A stretch of DNA of 64,000 nucleotides, taken from assembly GCA_040385825.1 (NCBI GenBank), contig JAZKGQ010000004.1, forward strand, positions 51,903 through 115,902, given 5' to 3'. The notes beneath the pieces were generated by a model that saw only the letters and a program-made list of their open reading frames with translations, searched no databases and was not told where the DNA came from. Every line of letters begins with the position of its first letter. Within the stretch, counting starts at the first letter, position 1. This DNA is from JANNNF01 sp040385825. GTDB taxonomy: Bacteria > Pseudomonadota > Alphaproteobacteria > Rhodobacterales > Rhodobacteraceae. The position numbers and the translations under genes were made by a program. Below, one piece after another: positions 48,359 through 57,537 of the stretch.

Positions 48359-49636
48359 TCAGACGATGCCGCCGCCCATGCCGGTGACGGCGGGGCGGAT
48401 GGCTGACACCTTGGCGCGGTAGCCTGCGCTGCGGTAAGTGGCAACCGGATCGATCGCGCCGCCTTGGTCTGTCCGCGCCATGGCGAGGATCGGTTCGACA
48501 TCGGTGCGGAAGGCGGTTTTCAGGATTGTGGTCGCGGCCAGTGCATCATTGGCGTCTTGCGCGGCGCGCAGGGCGGCACGGTCCACCAGGCTCGCGCAGG
48601 CATAGGCGCGCTGCACCTCCATCGCCGACATCATCAGGCTTTCGATGGGGTCGGTGACGTTGTGCGACTGGTCCAGCATATGGGCGGGGTGGAAGCCGGG
48701 GGTGGCCTCGTGTTCCACCAACTCGTTGAAGACAAGGAACAAACGGTAGGGGTCGATGGACCCGGTATCCAGATCGTCGTCGCCATATTTGCTGTCGTTG
48801 AAATGGAAGCCGCCGAGTTTGCCAAAGCGGATCAGGCGCGCCACGATCTGTTCGATGTTCACATTCGGCGCATGGTGGCCCAGATCGACGAGGCATTTCG
48901 CCTTGGGCCCCAGTTCGGTGGCGATCAGGTAATTGGTGCCCCAGTCCTGCACGACGGTCGAATAGAAGGCGGGCTCAAACATCTTGTGTTCGGTGAACAA
49001 CTGCCAGTCGTCCGGCAGGCCTTTGTAGATGGCTTGCAGGCTGTCCAGATAGCGGTCGAACTGGCGGGTGAAATCCTGCTGGCCGGGGAAGTTCGATCCA
49101 TCGCCGATCCAGACAGTCAGGGCCTTGGACCCCAAGGCCGCACCAATTTCCACGCATTCGAGGTTGTGCTCAACGGCTTGCTGGCGGGTGGCGCGGTCGG
49201 CATGGGACAGCGAGCCGTGTTTGTAGGACAGGGGCTGGCCGGGCTGATCCTGAAAGGTGTTGGAGTTCATCACGTCGAACCCAAGGCCCAAGGCGGCGGC
49301 CTTGGCGTTCAGGTCTGCCGCAGGGGCCTTGTCCCACGGGATGTGCAGCGACACCGTGGGGGTGGCGCGGGTCAGGGTGTGGATGACGGCGCAATCTTCC
49401 AGCTTGTCAAAGATGTGGCGGGGTTCGCCCGTGCCCGGAAAGCGGGCAAAGCGGGTGCCCCCCGTGCCGACGCCCCAGGAGGGGACGGCAACGCCGAAGC
49501 TTGCCACGCGCGCCCGGATGGCGGCAATGTCGATGCCGCGACGGGCCAGACGGTCGCCCAAGGCATTGTAATCGCTGGAAAGGTTGGCGGACAGTCTGGC
49601 GTTTTCAGCCGCGATCAGGATGGGATCAATCATCAT
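48359..49636 (-). CDS. rhaI: L-rhamnose isomerase (RhaI type)
   Basis: RhaI converts L-rhamnose to L-rhamnulose. The 425-residue protein is of the Pseudomonas stutzeri/Rhizobium type, with a xylose-isomerase-like fold: metal-site segments FTEHKMFEPAFYS, KCLVDLGHHAPNVNIEQI and GGFHFNDSKYGDDDLDTGSI are clear. The start ATG 49636 follows the rhaD stop with no gap (TAGATG), so the gene is translated from the rhaDI transcript. The interval after its stop towards galE contains the hairpin element. Confidence 0.95.
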   Translation of the reverse strand: MMIDPILIAAENARLSANLSSDYNALGDRLARRGIDIAAIRARVASFGVAVPSWGVGTGGTRFARFPGTGEPRHIFDKLEDCAVIHTLTRATPTVSLHIPWDKAPAADLNAKAAALGLGFDVMNSNTFQDQPGQPLSYKHGSLSHADRATRQQAVEHNLECVEIGAALGSKALTVWIGDGSNFPGQQDFTRQFDRYLDSLQAIYKGLPDDWQLFTEHKMFEPAFYSTVVQDWGTNYLIATELGPKAKCLVDLGHHAPNVNIEQIVARLIRFGKLGGFHFNDSKYGDDDLDTGSIDPYRLFLVFNELVEHEATPGFHPAHMLDQSHNVTDPIESLMMSAMEVQRAYACASLVDRAALRAAQDANDALAATTILKTAFRTDVEPILAMARTDQGGAIDPVATYRSAGYRAKVSAIRPAVTGMGGGIV

Positions 49637-51736
49637 CTACCTCGTGAAGGCCTGAACATTGCCCGCATCGACGTTCAGGATATTGCCCGTCGATTTGGCT
49701 GAGCGGTCGGAGGCAAAGAAGTAGATGCCTTCGGCGATATCTTCGGGGAACACCGACCGTTTCAGCATGCTGCGCTGGCGGTACATCTCCTCCAGCCCGT
49801 CCTTGTCGGTCTTGTAGGTGCTGGCGCGTTGGTCGAGCCAGTCGCCGGACCAGATCTTGCTGCCCTTCAGGACGGCATCGGGGTTGACCACGTTGACGCG
49901 GATGCCAGCCTCGGCCCCTTCCAGTGCCAGACAGCGGGCGAGGTGAATTTCGGCCGCCTTGGCGGTGCAATAGGCCGAGGCGTTCGGGGAGGCTGCGAGG
50001 CCATTCTTTGACGCCACAAAGATCACCGACCCCGGCAGCCCTTGGGCGCGCAGCAGGCGGAAGGCCTCGCGGCTGACAAGGAAATAGCCGGTGGACAGGA
50101 TGTCCATGTTCTTGTTCCACAGCGCCAGCGTGGTGGATTCGATCGGGGCCGAGGATGCGATGCCCGCGTTGGACACCAGAATATCAAGCCCGCCAAATTC
50201 GACTGCCGTGTGGGCATAGGCCGCGATCACCGCCGCCTCGTCGGTCACGTTCATCTGCACGGTGCGCACCACATCGGCGCCGTGGCGTTTGGCAAGGTCG
50301 GCAGCGACTGTGCCAAGCGCGCCTTCGTCGATGTCGGCCAGCATGACGCAGGCGCCCTCAACCAGCAGGCGGTCTGCGGTGGCGGACCCGATGCCACCGG
50401 CACCGCCAGTCACAAAGGCGACTTGCCCGGCCAGCGATTTCGGGCGCGGCATCCGCGCCAGTTTCGCTTCCTCCAGCAGCCAGTATTCGATGTCGAAGGC
50501 CTCTTGTTCCGGCAGGCCGCAATAGGTGGACACGGTATCTGCGCCGCGCATCACGTTGATGGCGTTCACATAAAACTCACCCGAGATGCGGGCGGTGGCT
50601 TTGTCCTTGGCGAAGGTGATCATGCCCACGCCTGGGATCAGGTACACCACAGCATTGGGGTCGCGCAGGGGCGGACTGTCGGGGTGTTTGCAGCGGGTGT
50701 AATAGGCGGCGTAATCGTCGCGGTAGGCGGCGATCTGGCCCGCCAGTTGCGCCAAAGTGGCGTCCACGTCCGGGGTAGCGGGGGTGAAGCCCACCACCAG
50801 CGGACAGATCTTGGTGCGCAGGAAATGGTCGGGGCAGGAGGTGCCAAGCGCGGCCAGGGGGGGCAGCTTGGCCGAGTTCACAAATTCCAGCACGGCAGGT
50901 TGATCGTCGAAATGGCCGACCATGCGGTTGGCGTCGGAAATCATGCCGCGAATGGCGGGCATCAGGCGGGCGGCCACAGCGCGGCGGGCGGCGGCATCCA
51001 GCGAGGTGTGGACCGCGCCGCCAAAGATCGTCTTGCCCGCGGTTTGGGTGCCGAACCAATCCATCGCCTTTTGAATGGTCGCCACCGTCAGCTCGTAGCA
51101 GGCCTTGGCGTCATCATCCCAGGTGAACAGCCCGTGCGATTCGAGGATCAGCCCCTTGGCCTTCGGGTTTTTCGCGCAGAAATCCCCCAGCCAGAGGCCC
51201 AGTTCAAACCCCGGTTTCTTCCACGGCAACCAGCCGATGTCGTCGCCGAAGATCTGCGCAGTCAACTCGCGCGAATTGACCGAGGCCGCGATGGCGATGA
51301 TCGCGTCGGGGTGCATGTGATCGACGTGTTTGCGCGGCACATAGGCGTGCAGGGGGGTGTCGATGCTGGCGGCGCGGGTGTTCAGGTTGAAGGTGCAATG
51401 CGGCAGGTGGCCGACCATTTCATCCTCGAACGCAAGGCCCCGGTAAATGCCCTTCAGGCTTTGCAATTTGTCCATGTACAGTGTGGCGAACCCGTCCATC
51501 TTGATGGACCCCACATCGCCGCCCGAGCCTTTGACCCAAAGCACTTCGGCCGCCGCACCGGTCAGGGGATCACGCTCCATCACCTTGGCCGAGGTATTGC
51601 CGCCGCCGTAATTGGTGATGCGCTTGTCCGACCCCAGCAGGTTGGAACGGTACAGCAGCTTTTCCGACTCGGACATGCCTTTGGCGCGGGCATCATCCCA
51701 CAGGTTTTCAAGCCGGGTCCCGGTGGTTCTGGTCAT
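49637..51736 (-). CDS. rhaD: Bifunctional rhamnulose-1-phosphate aldolase / short-chain dehydrogenase
   Basis: This 699-residue fusion cleaves L-rhamnulose-1-phosphate into dihydroxyacetone phosphate and L-lactaldehyde, and probably oxidises the latter. Residues 1 to about 420 are the class II aldolase part (NYGGGNTSAKVMERDPLTG, HVDHMHPDAIIAIA, ESHGLFTW). From about 425 an SDR domain follows with the NAD motif VTGGAGGIGSATADRL and the YCTAK active-site pair. ATG 51736 has GGGAGGA in front; an upstream in-frame start would intrude into the operator repeats. It leads the rhaD-rhaI unit, divergent from rhaR. Confidence 0.94.
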   Translation of the reverse strand: MTRTTGTRLENLWDDARAKGMSESEKLLYRSNLLGSDKRITNYGGGNTSAKVMERDPLTGAAAEVLWVKGSGGDVGSIKMDGFATLYMDKLQSLKGIYRGLAFEDEMVGHLPHCTFNLNTRAASIDTPLHAYVPRKHVDHMHPDAIIAIAASVNSRELTAQIFGDDIGWLPWKKPGFELGLWLGDFCAKNPKAKGLILESHGLFTWDDDAKACYELTVATIQKAMDWFGTQTAGKTIFGGAVHTSLDAAARRAVAARLMPAIRGMISDANRMVGHFDDQPAVLEFVNSAKLPPLAALGTSCPDHFLRTKICPLVVGFTPATPDVDATLAQLAGQIAAYRDDYAAYYTRCKHPDSPPLRDPNAVVYLIPGVGMITFAKDKATARISGEFYVNAINVMRGADTVSTYCGLPEQEAFDIEYWLLEEAKLARMPRPKSLAGQVAFVTGGAGGIGSATADRLLVEGACVMLADIDEGALGTVAADLAKRHGADVVRTVQMNVTDEAAVIAAYAHTAVEFGGLDILVSNAGIASSAPIESTTLALWNKNMDILSTGYFLVSREAFRLLRAQGLPGSVIFVASKNGLAASPNASAYCTAKAAEIHLARCLALEGAEAGIRVNVVNPDAVLKGSKIWSGDWLDQRASTYKTDKDGLEEMYRQRSMLKRSVFPEDIAEGIYFFASDRSAKSTGNILNVDAGNVQAFTR

Positions 51737-51786
51737 CGCATCCTCCCTCGCGTCTGGTGCAAATGTGCCAAACTGCGACGCATTGT

Positions 51787-51853
51787 CAATCACAAACAAT
51801 CAAAACCAATCATGCTGCACATGCATAATGATTATTCTGACTGAAAATGATTG
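51787..51853. promoter_or_regulatory. Candidate rhamnose operator: CAATCA repeats with 10-base phasing
   Basis: CAATCA occurs at 51787-51792, 51797-51802 and 51807-51812, exactly one helical turn apart, and in inverse form (TGATTG) at 51848-51853. The array lies between the divergent starts of rhaD and rhaR. It is the only repeated signal there, so it is the best candidate for the DeoR-type regulator's site. An A/T-rich patch (51830-51838, TAATGATTA) may be part of a promoter. Confidence 0.6.
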
Positions 51854-51897
51854 ACAGTGATCGGAATTGCTGGAAAATTGCAGTCAGGGAGGACGAC

Positions 51898-52707
51898 ATG
51901 CACGAAAGCGAACGCCACCGGCTCATTCTGTCTGCGGTTCAGGACCGGCCTGTGGTCACGGTCCTGGATCTGGTCGCGCTGACGGCGGCGTCCGAGGCCA
52001 CGATCCGCCGCGACATTGCCACGCTGCATGTACAGAAAAAACTGCGCCGGGTGCGGGGCGGGGCGGAATCGATCAGCCCGCCACAGTTTGTCGGCCTTGC
52101 CGGGCGGCCGTTCAGCGTGAACGAAGGGCTGCATGCTGCGGAAAAGCGCGCCATTGCGCGGGCGGCGGTCGATCTGTGCGAAGATGGCGAGGCCATCATC
52201 ATCAATGGCGGCACCACCACCTTTCAGATGGTGCATCCGCTGTCGGCGCGGCGCTGTCAGGTGTTCACCAACAGCTTTCCGATTGCCGAACATCTGCTGA
52301 AGCATTCCAAGAACACGGTCCTTTTGCCCGGTGGGGCGATATACCGCGAACAGAACATCATCCTGTCGCCCTTCGACGATGACGGGTCGCGCCATTTCTA
52401 TGCCCGCCGCATGTTCATGTCCTGCCACGGGCTTGCGGCTTTGGGCGTGATGGAGGCCGACCCGTTGCTGGTGCAGGCCGAACAAAAGCTGATCGGGCAG
52501 GCGGATGAGCTGGTGATCCTGGCCGACAGCAGCAAATTCGGCAAACGGTCCAGCCTGCTTTTGTGCCCGCTGGCCCGCATTCATACCCTCATCACTGATG
52601 ATGGCATCACAGACCGCGACGCCGCGATGATCGAGGCGGCGGATATACGGCTGATCGTGGCCCAGACCGGGGCCGCCGAACGGAAAGACACCGCGCAGGA
52701 GGCATGA
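51898..52707 (+). CDS. rhaR: DeoR/GlpR family transcriptional regulator of rhamnose genes
   Basis: This 269-residue repressor has the DeoR N-terminal helix-turn-helix (ERHRLILSAVQDRPVVTVLD, SEATIRRDIATLH) and the C-terminal sugar-phosphate sensor domain (INGGTTTFQMVHPL, VFTNSFPIAEHLL, LADSSKFG). In Rhizobium, the DeoR-type RhaR heads the same rhaSTPQUK order, so this is the orthologous regulator. ATG 51898 is preceded by GGGAGGA. The earlier in-frame start at 51847 would fall in the operator area. It is probably autoregulated through the CAATCA sites. Confidence 0.9.
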   Translation: MHESERHRLILSAVQDRPVVTVLDLVALTAASEATIRRDIATLHVQKKLRRVRGGAESISPPQFVGLAGRPFSVNEGLHAAEKRAIARAAVDLCEDGEAIIINGGTTTFQMVHPLSARRCQVFTNSFPIAEHLLKHSKNTVLLPGGAIYREQNIILSPFDDDGSRHFYARRMFMSCHGLAALGVMEADPLLVQAEQKLIGQADELVILADSSKFGKRSSLLLCPLARIHTLITDDGITDRDAAMIEAADIRLIVAQTGAAERKDTAQEA

Positions 52708-52741
52708 GGCGCGGACAGATCAACGCTCAAGGGAGGAAAAC

Positions 52742-53731
52742 ATGAGCTTCTGGACAAAAGCACTGACCACGGCCGCGGTTGCGACCGCATTGATGGCCAC
52801 CACCGCCGCGGCCGAAACCACCCGCATCGCGCTGGTCGTCAAGGCGCTTGGCATCGGCTTCTTCGAGGCGGCCAACAAGGGCGCAGAGGAAGCCGCCAAG
52901 GAATTGGGCGATGTGGAGATCATCTACACCGGCCCGACCGACACCACGGCAGAAGGCCAGATCGAGGTGATCAACGCCCTGATCGCGCAAGGCGTGGATG
53001 CGATTGCCATTTCCGCCAACGACCCTGACGCCGTGGCCCCCGCGCTGCAAAAGGCGATGGAGCGGGGCATCACGGTAATCTCCTGGGATTCGGGCGTGGC
53101 CAAGGAAGGCCGCCAGATGCACCTGAACCCGTCGTCTTCTGCCCTGATCGGCAACACCATCATCAAGCTGGCGGCAGACAACATGCCCGACGGCGGCGAT
53201 GTGGCGGTTCTGTCGGCCACCGCGACCTCGACCAACCAGAACATCTGGATCGAGGAAATGACCAAGGTGATGGGCAACTATCCCGGCGTCAATCTGGTGG
53301 CTACCGTTTACGGCGATGATCTTGCAGACAAATCCTACCGCGAGGCACAGGGGTTGATGGCAACCTACCCCAACCTCAAGGCGATCATCGCGCCGACGAC
53401 CGTGGGCATCCTTGCCGCGAGCCAGGCGGTGACCGACGCGGGCAAGATCGGCCAGATCAACGTGACAGGCCTTGGCCTGCCGTCGGAAATGGCGGGGGCG
53501 GTTGACTCCGGCGCCACGATTTCCTTCGCGATCTGGAACCCGATTGATCTGGGCTATGCGGCGACCATGCTGTCCTACAACCTTGTCAAAGGCGCCAAGG
53601 CAGAACCGGGCGCGGAAATCGGCATGGGCCGGATGGGCAATGCCAAGCTGGACGACAACAATGAGGCGGCCATGTCGGACCCCTTCACCTATGACAAGTC
53701 GAACATCGCAGAGTTCAAGTCGATCTTCTGA
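52742..53731 (+). CDS. rhaS: Rhamnose ABC transporter periplasmic binding protein
   Basis: This 329-residue receptor of the pentose/hexose family (type I fold) binds rhamnose in the periplasm. It has a signal peptide (MSFWTKALTTAAVATALMAT, cleavage around TAAAE) and family segments VVKALGIGFFEAANKGAEEA, ALIAQGVDAIAISANDPDAV and ITVISWDSGV. An AGGGAGG ribosome site stands before ATG 52742. It follows rhaR by 34 bases and is followed by a terminator-like hairpin that would let it be made in excess of the membrane parts. Confidence 0.93.
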   Translation: MSFWTKALTTAAVATALMATTAAAETTRIALVVKALGIGFFEAANKGAEEAAKELGDVEIIYTGPTDTTAEGQIEVINALIAQGVDAIAISANDPDAVAPALQKAMERGITVISWDSGVAKEGRQMHLNPSSSALIGNTIIKLAADNMPDGGDVAVLSATATSTNQNIWIEEMTKVMGNYPGVNLVATVYGDDLADKSYREAQGLMATYPNLKAIIAPTTVGILAASQAVTDAGKIGQINVTGLGLPSEMAGAVDSGATISFAIWNPIDLGYAATMLSYNLVKGAKAEPGAEIGMGRMGNAKLDDNNEAAMSDPFTYDKSNIAEFKSIF

Positions 53732-53739
53732 TCTGCACA

Positions 53740-53776
53740 GGTCTGGCGGGCCGACGCGCCCGCCAGACCCCCTTTT
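53740..53776 (+). terminator. Hairpin with T-run between rhaS and rhaT (partial terminator)
   Basis: GGTCTGGCGGGC (53740-53751) pairs with GCCCGCCAGACC (53758-53769), then CCCTTTT. The stem sits inside the operon between receptor and ATPase genes. Such hairpins usually stop or stabilise part of the transcripts, so that the receptor gene is expressed more than the genes after it. Confidence 0.8.
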
Positions 53777-53793
53777 CCCATTGGAAGACGCCC

Positions 53794-55290
53794 ATGACCC
53801 CTGTGCTTTCCCTGCGCGGCATCACGAAAACCTTTCCCGGCGTAAAGGCGCTGTCCGAGGTGCGGCTGGACCTGTACGCGGGGCAAGTCACCGCCCTGAT
53901 CGGCGAGAATGGCGCGGGAAAATCCACCATCGTCAAGGTGTTGACCGGAATTTATCAACCCGATGCCGGGACCATCGAAGTGGCGGGCGAGGCGGTGCAT
54001 TTCGCCAGCGCCGATGCGGCGGCAGCGGCAGGGGTGACGGCGATCCATCAGGAAACCGTGCTGTTCGACGATCTGACCGTGGCCGAAAACATCTGGCTGG
54101 GCCATGCACCACGGGGCCGGTTTGGCCTGATCGACCGCGCCGCGATGCGGGCAGGGGCGGTGCGCTTGCTCGCCTCGATTGGCGCGGACCTCAACCCCGA
54201 TCTGCGGCTGCGCGACCTTGGGATTGCGTCCAAACATCTGGTGGCGATTGCGCGCGCGCTGTCCATCGACGCGCGGGTGGTGATCATGGATGAACCCACG
54301 GCGGCGCTGTCGTACAAGGAAATCAATGAGTTGTATGATCTGGTCGCCATGCTGAAGGCGCAGGGCAAGGCCATTTTGTTCATCAGCCACAAGTTTGATG
54401 AGATTTTCAGGATTGCCGACCGCTACACCGTGTTCCGCGATGGCCAGTTCGTCGGCGAAGGCGAGATGGCAGGCGTGACCGAAGGCGCGCTTGTGCAGAT
54501 GATGGTGGGCCGGTCGGTCGATCAGATTTTCCCCAAGCGCACCCCCAACATCGGTGCCCCGGCGCTGACCGTGGCAGGCTACAGCCACCCGACCGAATTT
54601 GCCGACATCGGTTTCACCCTGCACAAGGGCGAAATCCTTGGCTTCTACGGGCTGGTCGGCGCGGGGCGGTCCGAGGTGATGCAGGCCCTGTTCGGCATCA
54701 CCAAACCGTCCAAAGGCGCTACGCGGGTGGGCGACAAGGTGGTGGTGATCCGGTCCACCGCAGAGGCCATCGAGAATGGCATCGTCTATGTGCCCGAAGA
54801 TCGCGGGCGGCAAGGCGCGGTCAGGGGCTTGCCGATCTATCAGAACGTGACGCTGCCGTCGCTGCACAAGACCTCGCGCCACGGGTTTCTGCGGCTGGCC
54901 GAGGAGTTCGCTTTGGCCCGCGCCTATACGCAACGGCTCGATCTGCGGGCGGCGAGCCTGGATCAGGACTTGGGCCAACTGTCTGGCGGCAATCAGCAAA
55001 AGGTGGTGATCGCCAAATGGCTGGCGACCAAACCCCGCGTGATCATTCTGGACGAACCGACCAAGGGCATCGACATCGGGTCCAAGGCCGCCGTTCACGC
55101 CTTCATGGCCGAACTTGCGGCTGAAGGCTTGGCGGTGATCATGGTCAGCTCGGAAATTCCCGAGGTGATGGGCATGTCGGACCGGGTGATCGTGATGCGC
55201 GAAGGCCGGATCGTGCGCGAACTGGCAGGCCCCGCCCTGACCCCCGAGGCGCTGGTGCGCGCCGCTGCTGGCATACCGGAGGCCGCATGA
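53794..55290 (+). CDS. rhaT: Rhamnose ABC transporter ATP-binding protein (double domain)
   Basis: This 498-residue sugar importer ATPase has two ABC domains, of the RbsA/AraG design. The first domain has GENGAGKSTIVKVLTGIYQP and a Walker B region VVIMDEPTAALS. The second has GLVGAGRSEVMQALFGI, LSGGNQQKVVIAKWLATKP and ILDEPTKGIDIGSK. As in the family, the second Walker A is degenerate (GAGRSE in place of GxGKST), so one site is thought to be regulatory. The stop overlaps the rhaP start by 4 bases. Confidence 0.93.
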   Translation: MTPVLSLRGITKTFPGVKALSEVRLDLYAGQVTALIGENGAGKSTIVKVLTGIYQPDAGTIEVAGEAVHFASADAAAAAGVTAIHQETVLFDDLTVAENIWLGHAPRGRFGLIDRAAMRAGAVRLLASIGADLNPDLRLRDLGIASKHLVAIARALSIDARVVIMDEPTAALSYKEINELYDLVAMLKAQGKAILFISHKFDEIFRIADRYTVFRDGQFVGEGEMAGVTEGALVQMMVGRSVDQIFPKRTPNIGAPALTVAGYSHPTEFADIGFTLHKGEILGFYGLVGAGRSEVMQALFGITKPSKGATRVGDKVVVIRSTAEAIENGIVYVPEDRGRQGAVRGLPIYQNVTLPSLHKTSRHGFLRLAEEFALARAYTQRLDLRAASLDQDLGQLSGGNQQKVVIAKWLATKPRVIILDEPTKGIDIGSKAAVHAFMAELAAEGLAVIMVSSEIPEVMGMSDRVIVMREGRIVRELAGPALTPEALVRAAAGIPEAA

Positions 55291-56255
55291 CCCTTTTGAA
55301 ATCCCGCGAGGCGCTGCTGGCAGCGGCCATTCTGGTGCTGATCGCCGGCATCGCGCTGCGCTTTCCCGCCTTCATCACCCCTGCCAATCTGGGGGCCGTG
55401 TTCAACGACACCTCGCCGCTGATCATACTGGCCATTGGTCAGATGATCGTGATTCTGACCAAATGTATCGACCTGTCGGTGGCGGCAAACCTTGCGCTGT
55501 CAGGCATGATCGCGGCCATGCTGAACGGGGCAGGGGTGCCCTTGCCGCTGATCCTGGGCCTTGTGCTGGTTCTGGGGGCCGCTTTGGGCGCGGTCAACGG
55601 GCTGCTGGTCTGGAAGGTGGGCATTCCGTCCATCGTGGTGACGCTTGGCACCATGACGATCTACCGGGGCATCATCTTTCTGATTTCAGACGGAAAATGG
55701 ATCAATGCGCATGAAATGACCGATGGTTTCAAGGCCCTGCCGCGTCTGGCGGTGCTGGGTCTGCCGGTGATGTCCTGGGTCGCGATTGCGGTGATTGCGC
55801 TGTTTGCGGTGGTGATCACCCGCACGCCACTGGGCCGTGCGTTCTTTGCCGTGGGCGGCAATCCGCATGCGGCGGTCTATGCAGGCATCGACGTGGGGCG
55901 GACGCAATGCGCGGCCTTCATCCTGTCGGGCATTCTGGCCGGGCTGACCGGCTATCTGTGGGTCGCGCGCTATGCGGTGGCCTATGTCGACATTGCCGGC
56001 GGGTTCGAGCTGGACGTGGTCGCCGCCTGTGTGATCGGCGGCATTTCCATCGCCGGCGGAATCGGGTCCATCGGTGGCGCGGTTCTGGGGGCGCTGTTTC
56101 TGGGCGTGATCAAGAACGCGCTGCCGGTGGTGGGCATCTCGCCCTTCTGGCAACTGGCCATCTCTGGCTCGGCCATCATCCTTGCCGTCGCCTTCAACGC
56201 CACATCGGGCCGCGCCGCCAGCCGCCTGATCCTGAAAAAGGCTGATGCCCAATGA
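55287..56255 (+). CDS. rhaP: Rhamnose ABC transporter permease
   Basis: This 322-residue inner-membrane permease of the ribose/rhamnose family (BPD_transp_2) has eight or more helices. Family segments are ILAIGQMIVILTKCIDLSVA, VVTLGTMTIYRGIIFLISDG and FAVGGNPHAAVYAGIDVGRT, with VIGGISIAGGIGSIGGAVLG near the end. It is one half of the channel and is encoded with 4-base overlaps on both sides (rhaT and rhaQ). Confidence 0.93.
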   Translation: MTLLKSREALLAAAILVLIAGIALRFPAFITPANLGAVFNDTSPLIILAIGQMIVILTKCIDLSVAANLALSGMIAAMLNGAGVPLPLILGLVLVLGAALGAVNGLLVWKVGIPSIVVTLGTMTIYRGIIFLISDGKWINAHEMTDGFKALPRLAVLGLPVMSWVAIAVIALFAVVITRTPLGRAFFAVGGNPHAAVYAGIDVGRTQCAAFILSGILAGLTGYLWVARYAVAYVDIAGGFELDVVAACVIGGISIAGGIGSIGGAVLGALFLGVIKNALPVVGISPFWQLAISGSAIILAVAFNATSGRAASRLILKKADAQ

Positions 56256-57223
56256 CCGCCCGCATCCTGCCAGACCGCCTGCAAAGCCGCAGCTTCCACG
56301 CCCTGCGCAGTTGGGAAGCCCTTCTGCTGGTGGTGTTCGTGGTGGTGTTCACCATCAACTCCTTCGCCTCGCCCTATTTCCTGAACGCGTGGAACCTGTC
56401 GGACGCCACTTTCAACTTTACCGAAAAGGCGATGATCGCCTTTGCCATGGCCATGCTGATCATCGCGGGGGAAATCGACCTGTCGGTGGCGTCCATCATC
56501 GCCCTTGCGTCAACCGCGATGGGAATTGCGATGACGGCGGGGGCAGGGACGCCGGTGATCGTGCTGGTCGGGCTTGTCACCGGGGTTTTGTGTGGGGCGG
56601 TCAATGGCGGGCTGGTGGCGGGGCTGGGGCTGCCGTCGATTGTGGTCACCATCGGCACCATGAGCCTGTTTCGCGGCATCAGCTATATCGTGCTGGGCGA
56701 TCAGGCGTTCAACGGATACCCCAAGGATTTCGCGTGGTTCGGGCAGGGTTACGTCTTCTGGGTGATCAGTTTCGAGCTGGTGCTGTTCGCCATCGCCGCC
56801 GTCTTTTTCCACATCCTGCTGCATCGCACCAACTTTGGCCGGGCGGTGTTCGTGATCGGCAACAACCCGACGGCGGCGCTGTTTTCCGGGCTGCGGGTCG
56901 GGCGGGTGCGGTTCATCCTGTTCCTGCTGACCGGCCTGATGTCCGGCATCGCCGCGGTCTGCCTGACCTCTCGGCTTGGGTCCACAAGGCCATCCATCGC
57001 CACGGGGATGGAACTGGAGGTGGTCACCATGGTCGTGCTTGGCGGCGTCAACATCCTTGGCGGATCGGGGCGGATTGCCGGGGTGGTGCTGGCCGCGCTG
57101 ATCATGGGGCTGGTGACGTTCGGCTTTGGCCTGCTGAACGTGCCGGGGATCGTCATGTCGATCTTCCTTGGCGTGCTGCTGATCGGTGTCATCGCCCTGC
57201 CGCGTCTGTGGGGGCGGCGCTGA
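56252..57223 (+). CDS. rhaQ: Rhamnose ABC transporter permease
   Basis: This second channel subunit (323 residues) resembles RhaP in its order of segments: AMLIIAGEIDLSVASIIALA, VVTIGTMSLFRGISYIVLGD, FVIGNNPTAALFSGLRVGRV and VVLGGVNILGGSGRIAGVVL. Its N-terminus ALRSWEALLLVVFVVVFTIN is the first helix. The last stop base is shared with the rhaM start (TGATG), which indicates translational coupling. Confidence 0.93.
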   Translation: MTARILPDRLQSRSFHALRSWEALLLVVFVVVFTINSFASPYFLNAWNLSDATFNFTEKAMIAFAMAMLIIAGEIDLSVASIIALASTAMGIAMTAGAGTPVIVLVGLVTGVLCGAVNGGLVAGLGLPSIVVTIGTMSLFRGISYIVLGDQAFNGYPKDFAWFGQGYVFWVISFELVLFAIAAVFFHILLHRTNFGRAVFVIGNNPTAALFSGLRVGRVRFILFLLTGLMSGIAAVCLTSRLGSTRPSIATGMELEVVTMVVLGGVNILGGSGRIAGVVLAALIMGLVTFGFGLLNVPGIVMSIFLGVLLIGVIALPRLWGRR

Positions 57224-57537
57224 TGCAGAAATACGCGTTCAAGATGCAGCTTCTGCCGGGCATGGCGGCGGAATACCGCGCCCGCCACGATGCGATCTGG
57301 CCCGAGCTGGTGGACCTGCTGCATGGTGCTGGCGTGTCGGATTATTCGATCCATCTGGACGAGGAGACAGGGGTGTTGTTCGGCGTCCTCTGGCGCAGGG
57401 ACGATCACGGCATGGCCGACCTGCCGCGCCATCCGGTGATGCAGCGCTGGTGGGCGCATATGGCCGACCTCATGGTGGTAAAGCCCGACAACGAGCCGGT
57501 GGCGACCCCCCTGACCCCGGTGTTCCATTTGCCATGA
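57223..57537 (+). CDS. rhaM: L-rhamnose mutarotase
   Basis: This 104-residue enzyme interconverts the alpha and beta anomers of L-rhamnose, giving the isomerase and kinase their preferred form. The family pattern is clear: KMQLLPGMAAEYRARHDAIW, PELVDLLHGAGVSDYSIHLD, and the C-terminal PVMQRWWAHMADLM with the histidine and tyrosine residues conserved in the family. In Rhizobium the orthologue is named RhaU. It overlaps the kinase gene by 4 bases (ATGA). Confidence 0.93.
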   Translation: MQKYAFKMQLLPGMAAEYRARHDAIWPELVDLLHGAGVSDYSIHLDEETGVLFGVLWRRDDHGMADLPRHPVMQRWWAHMADLMVVKPDNEPVATPLTPVFHLP

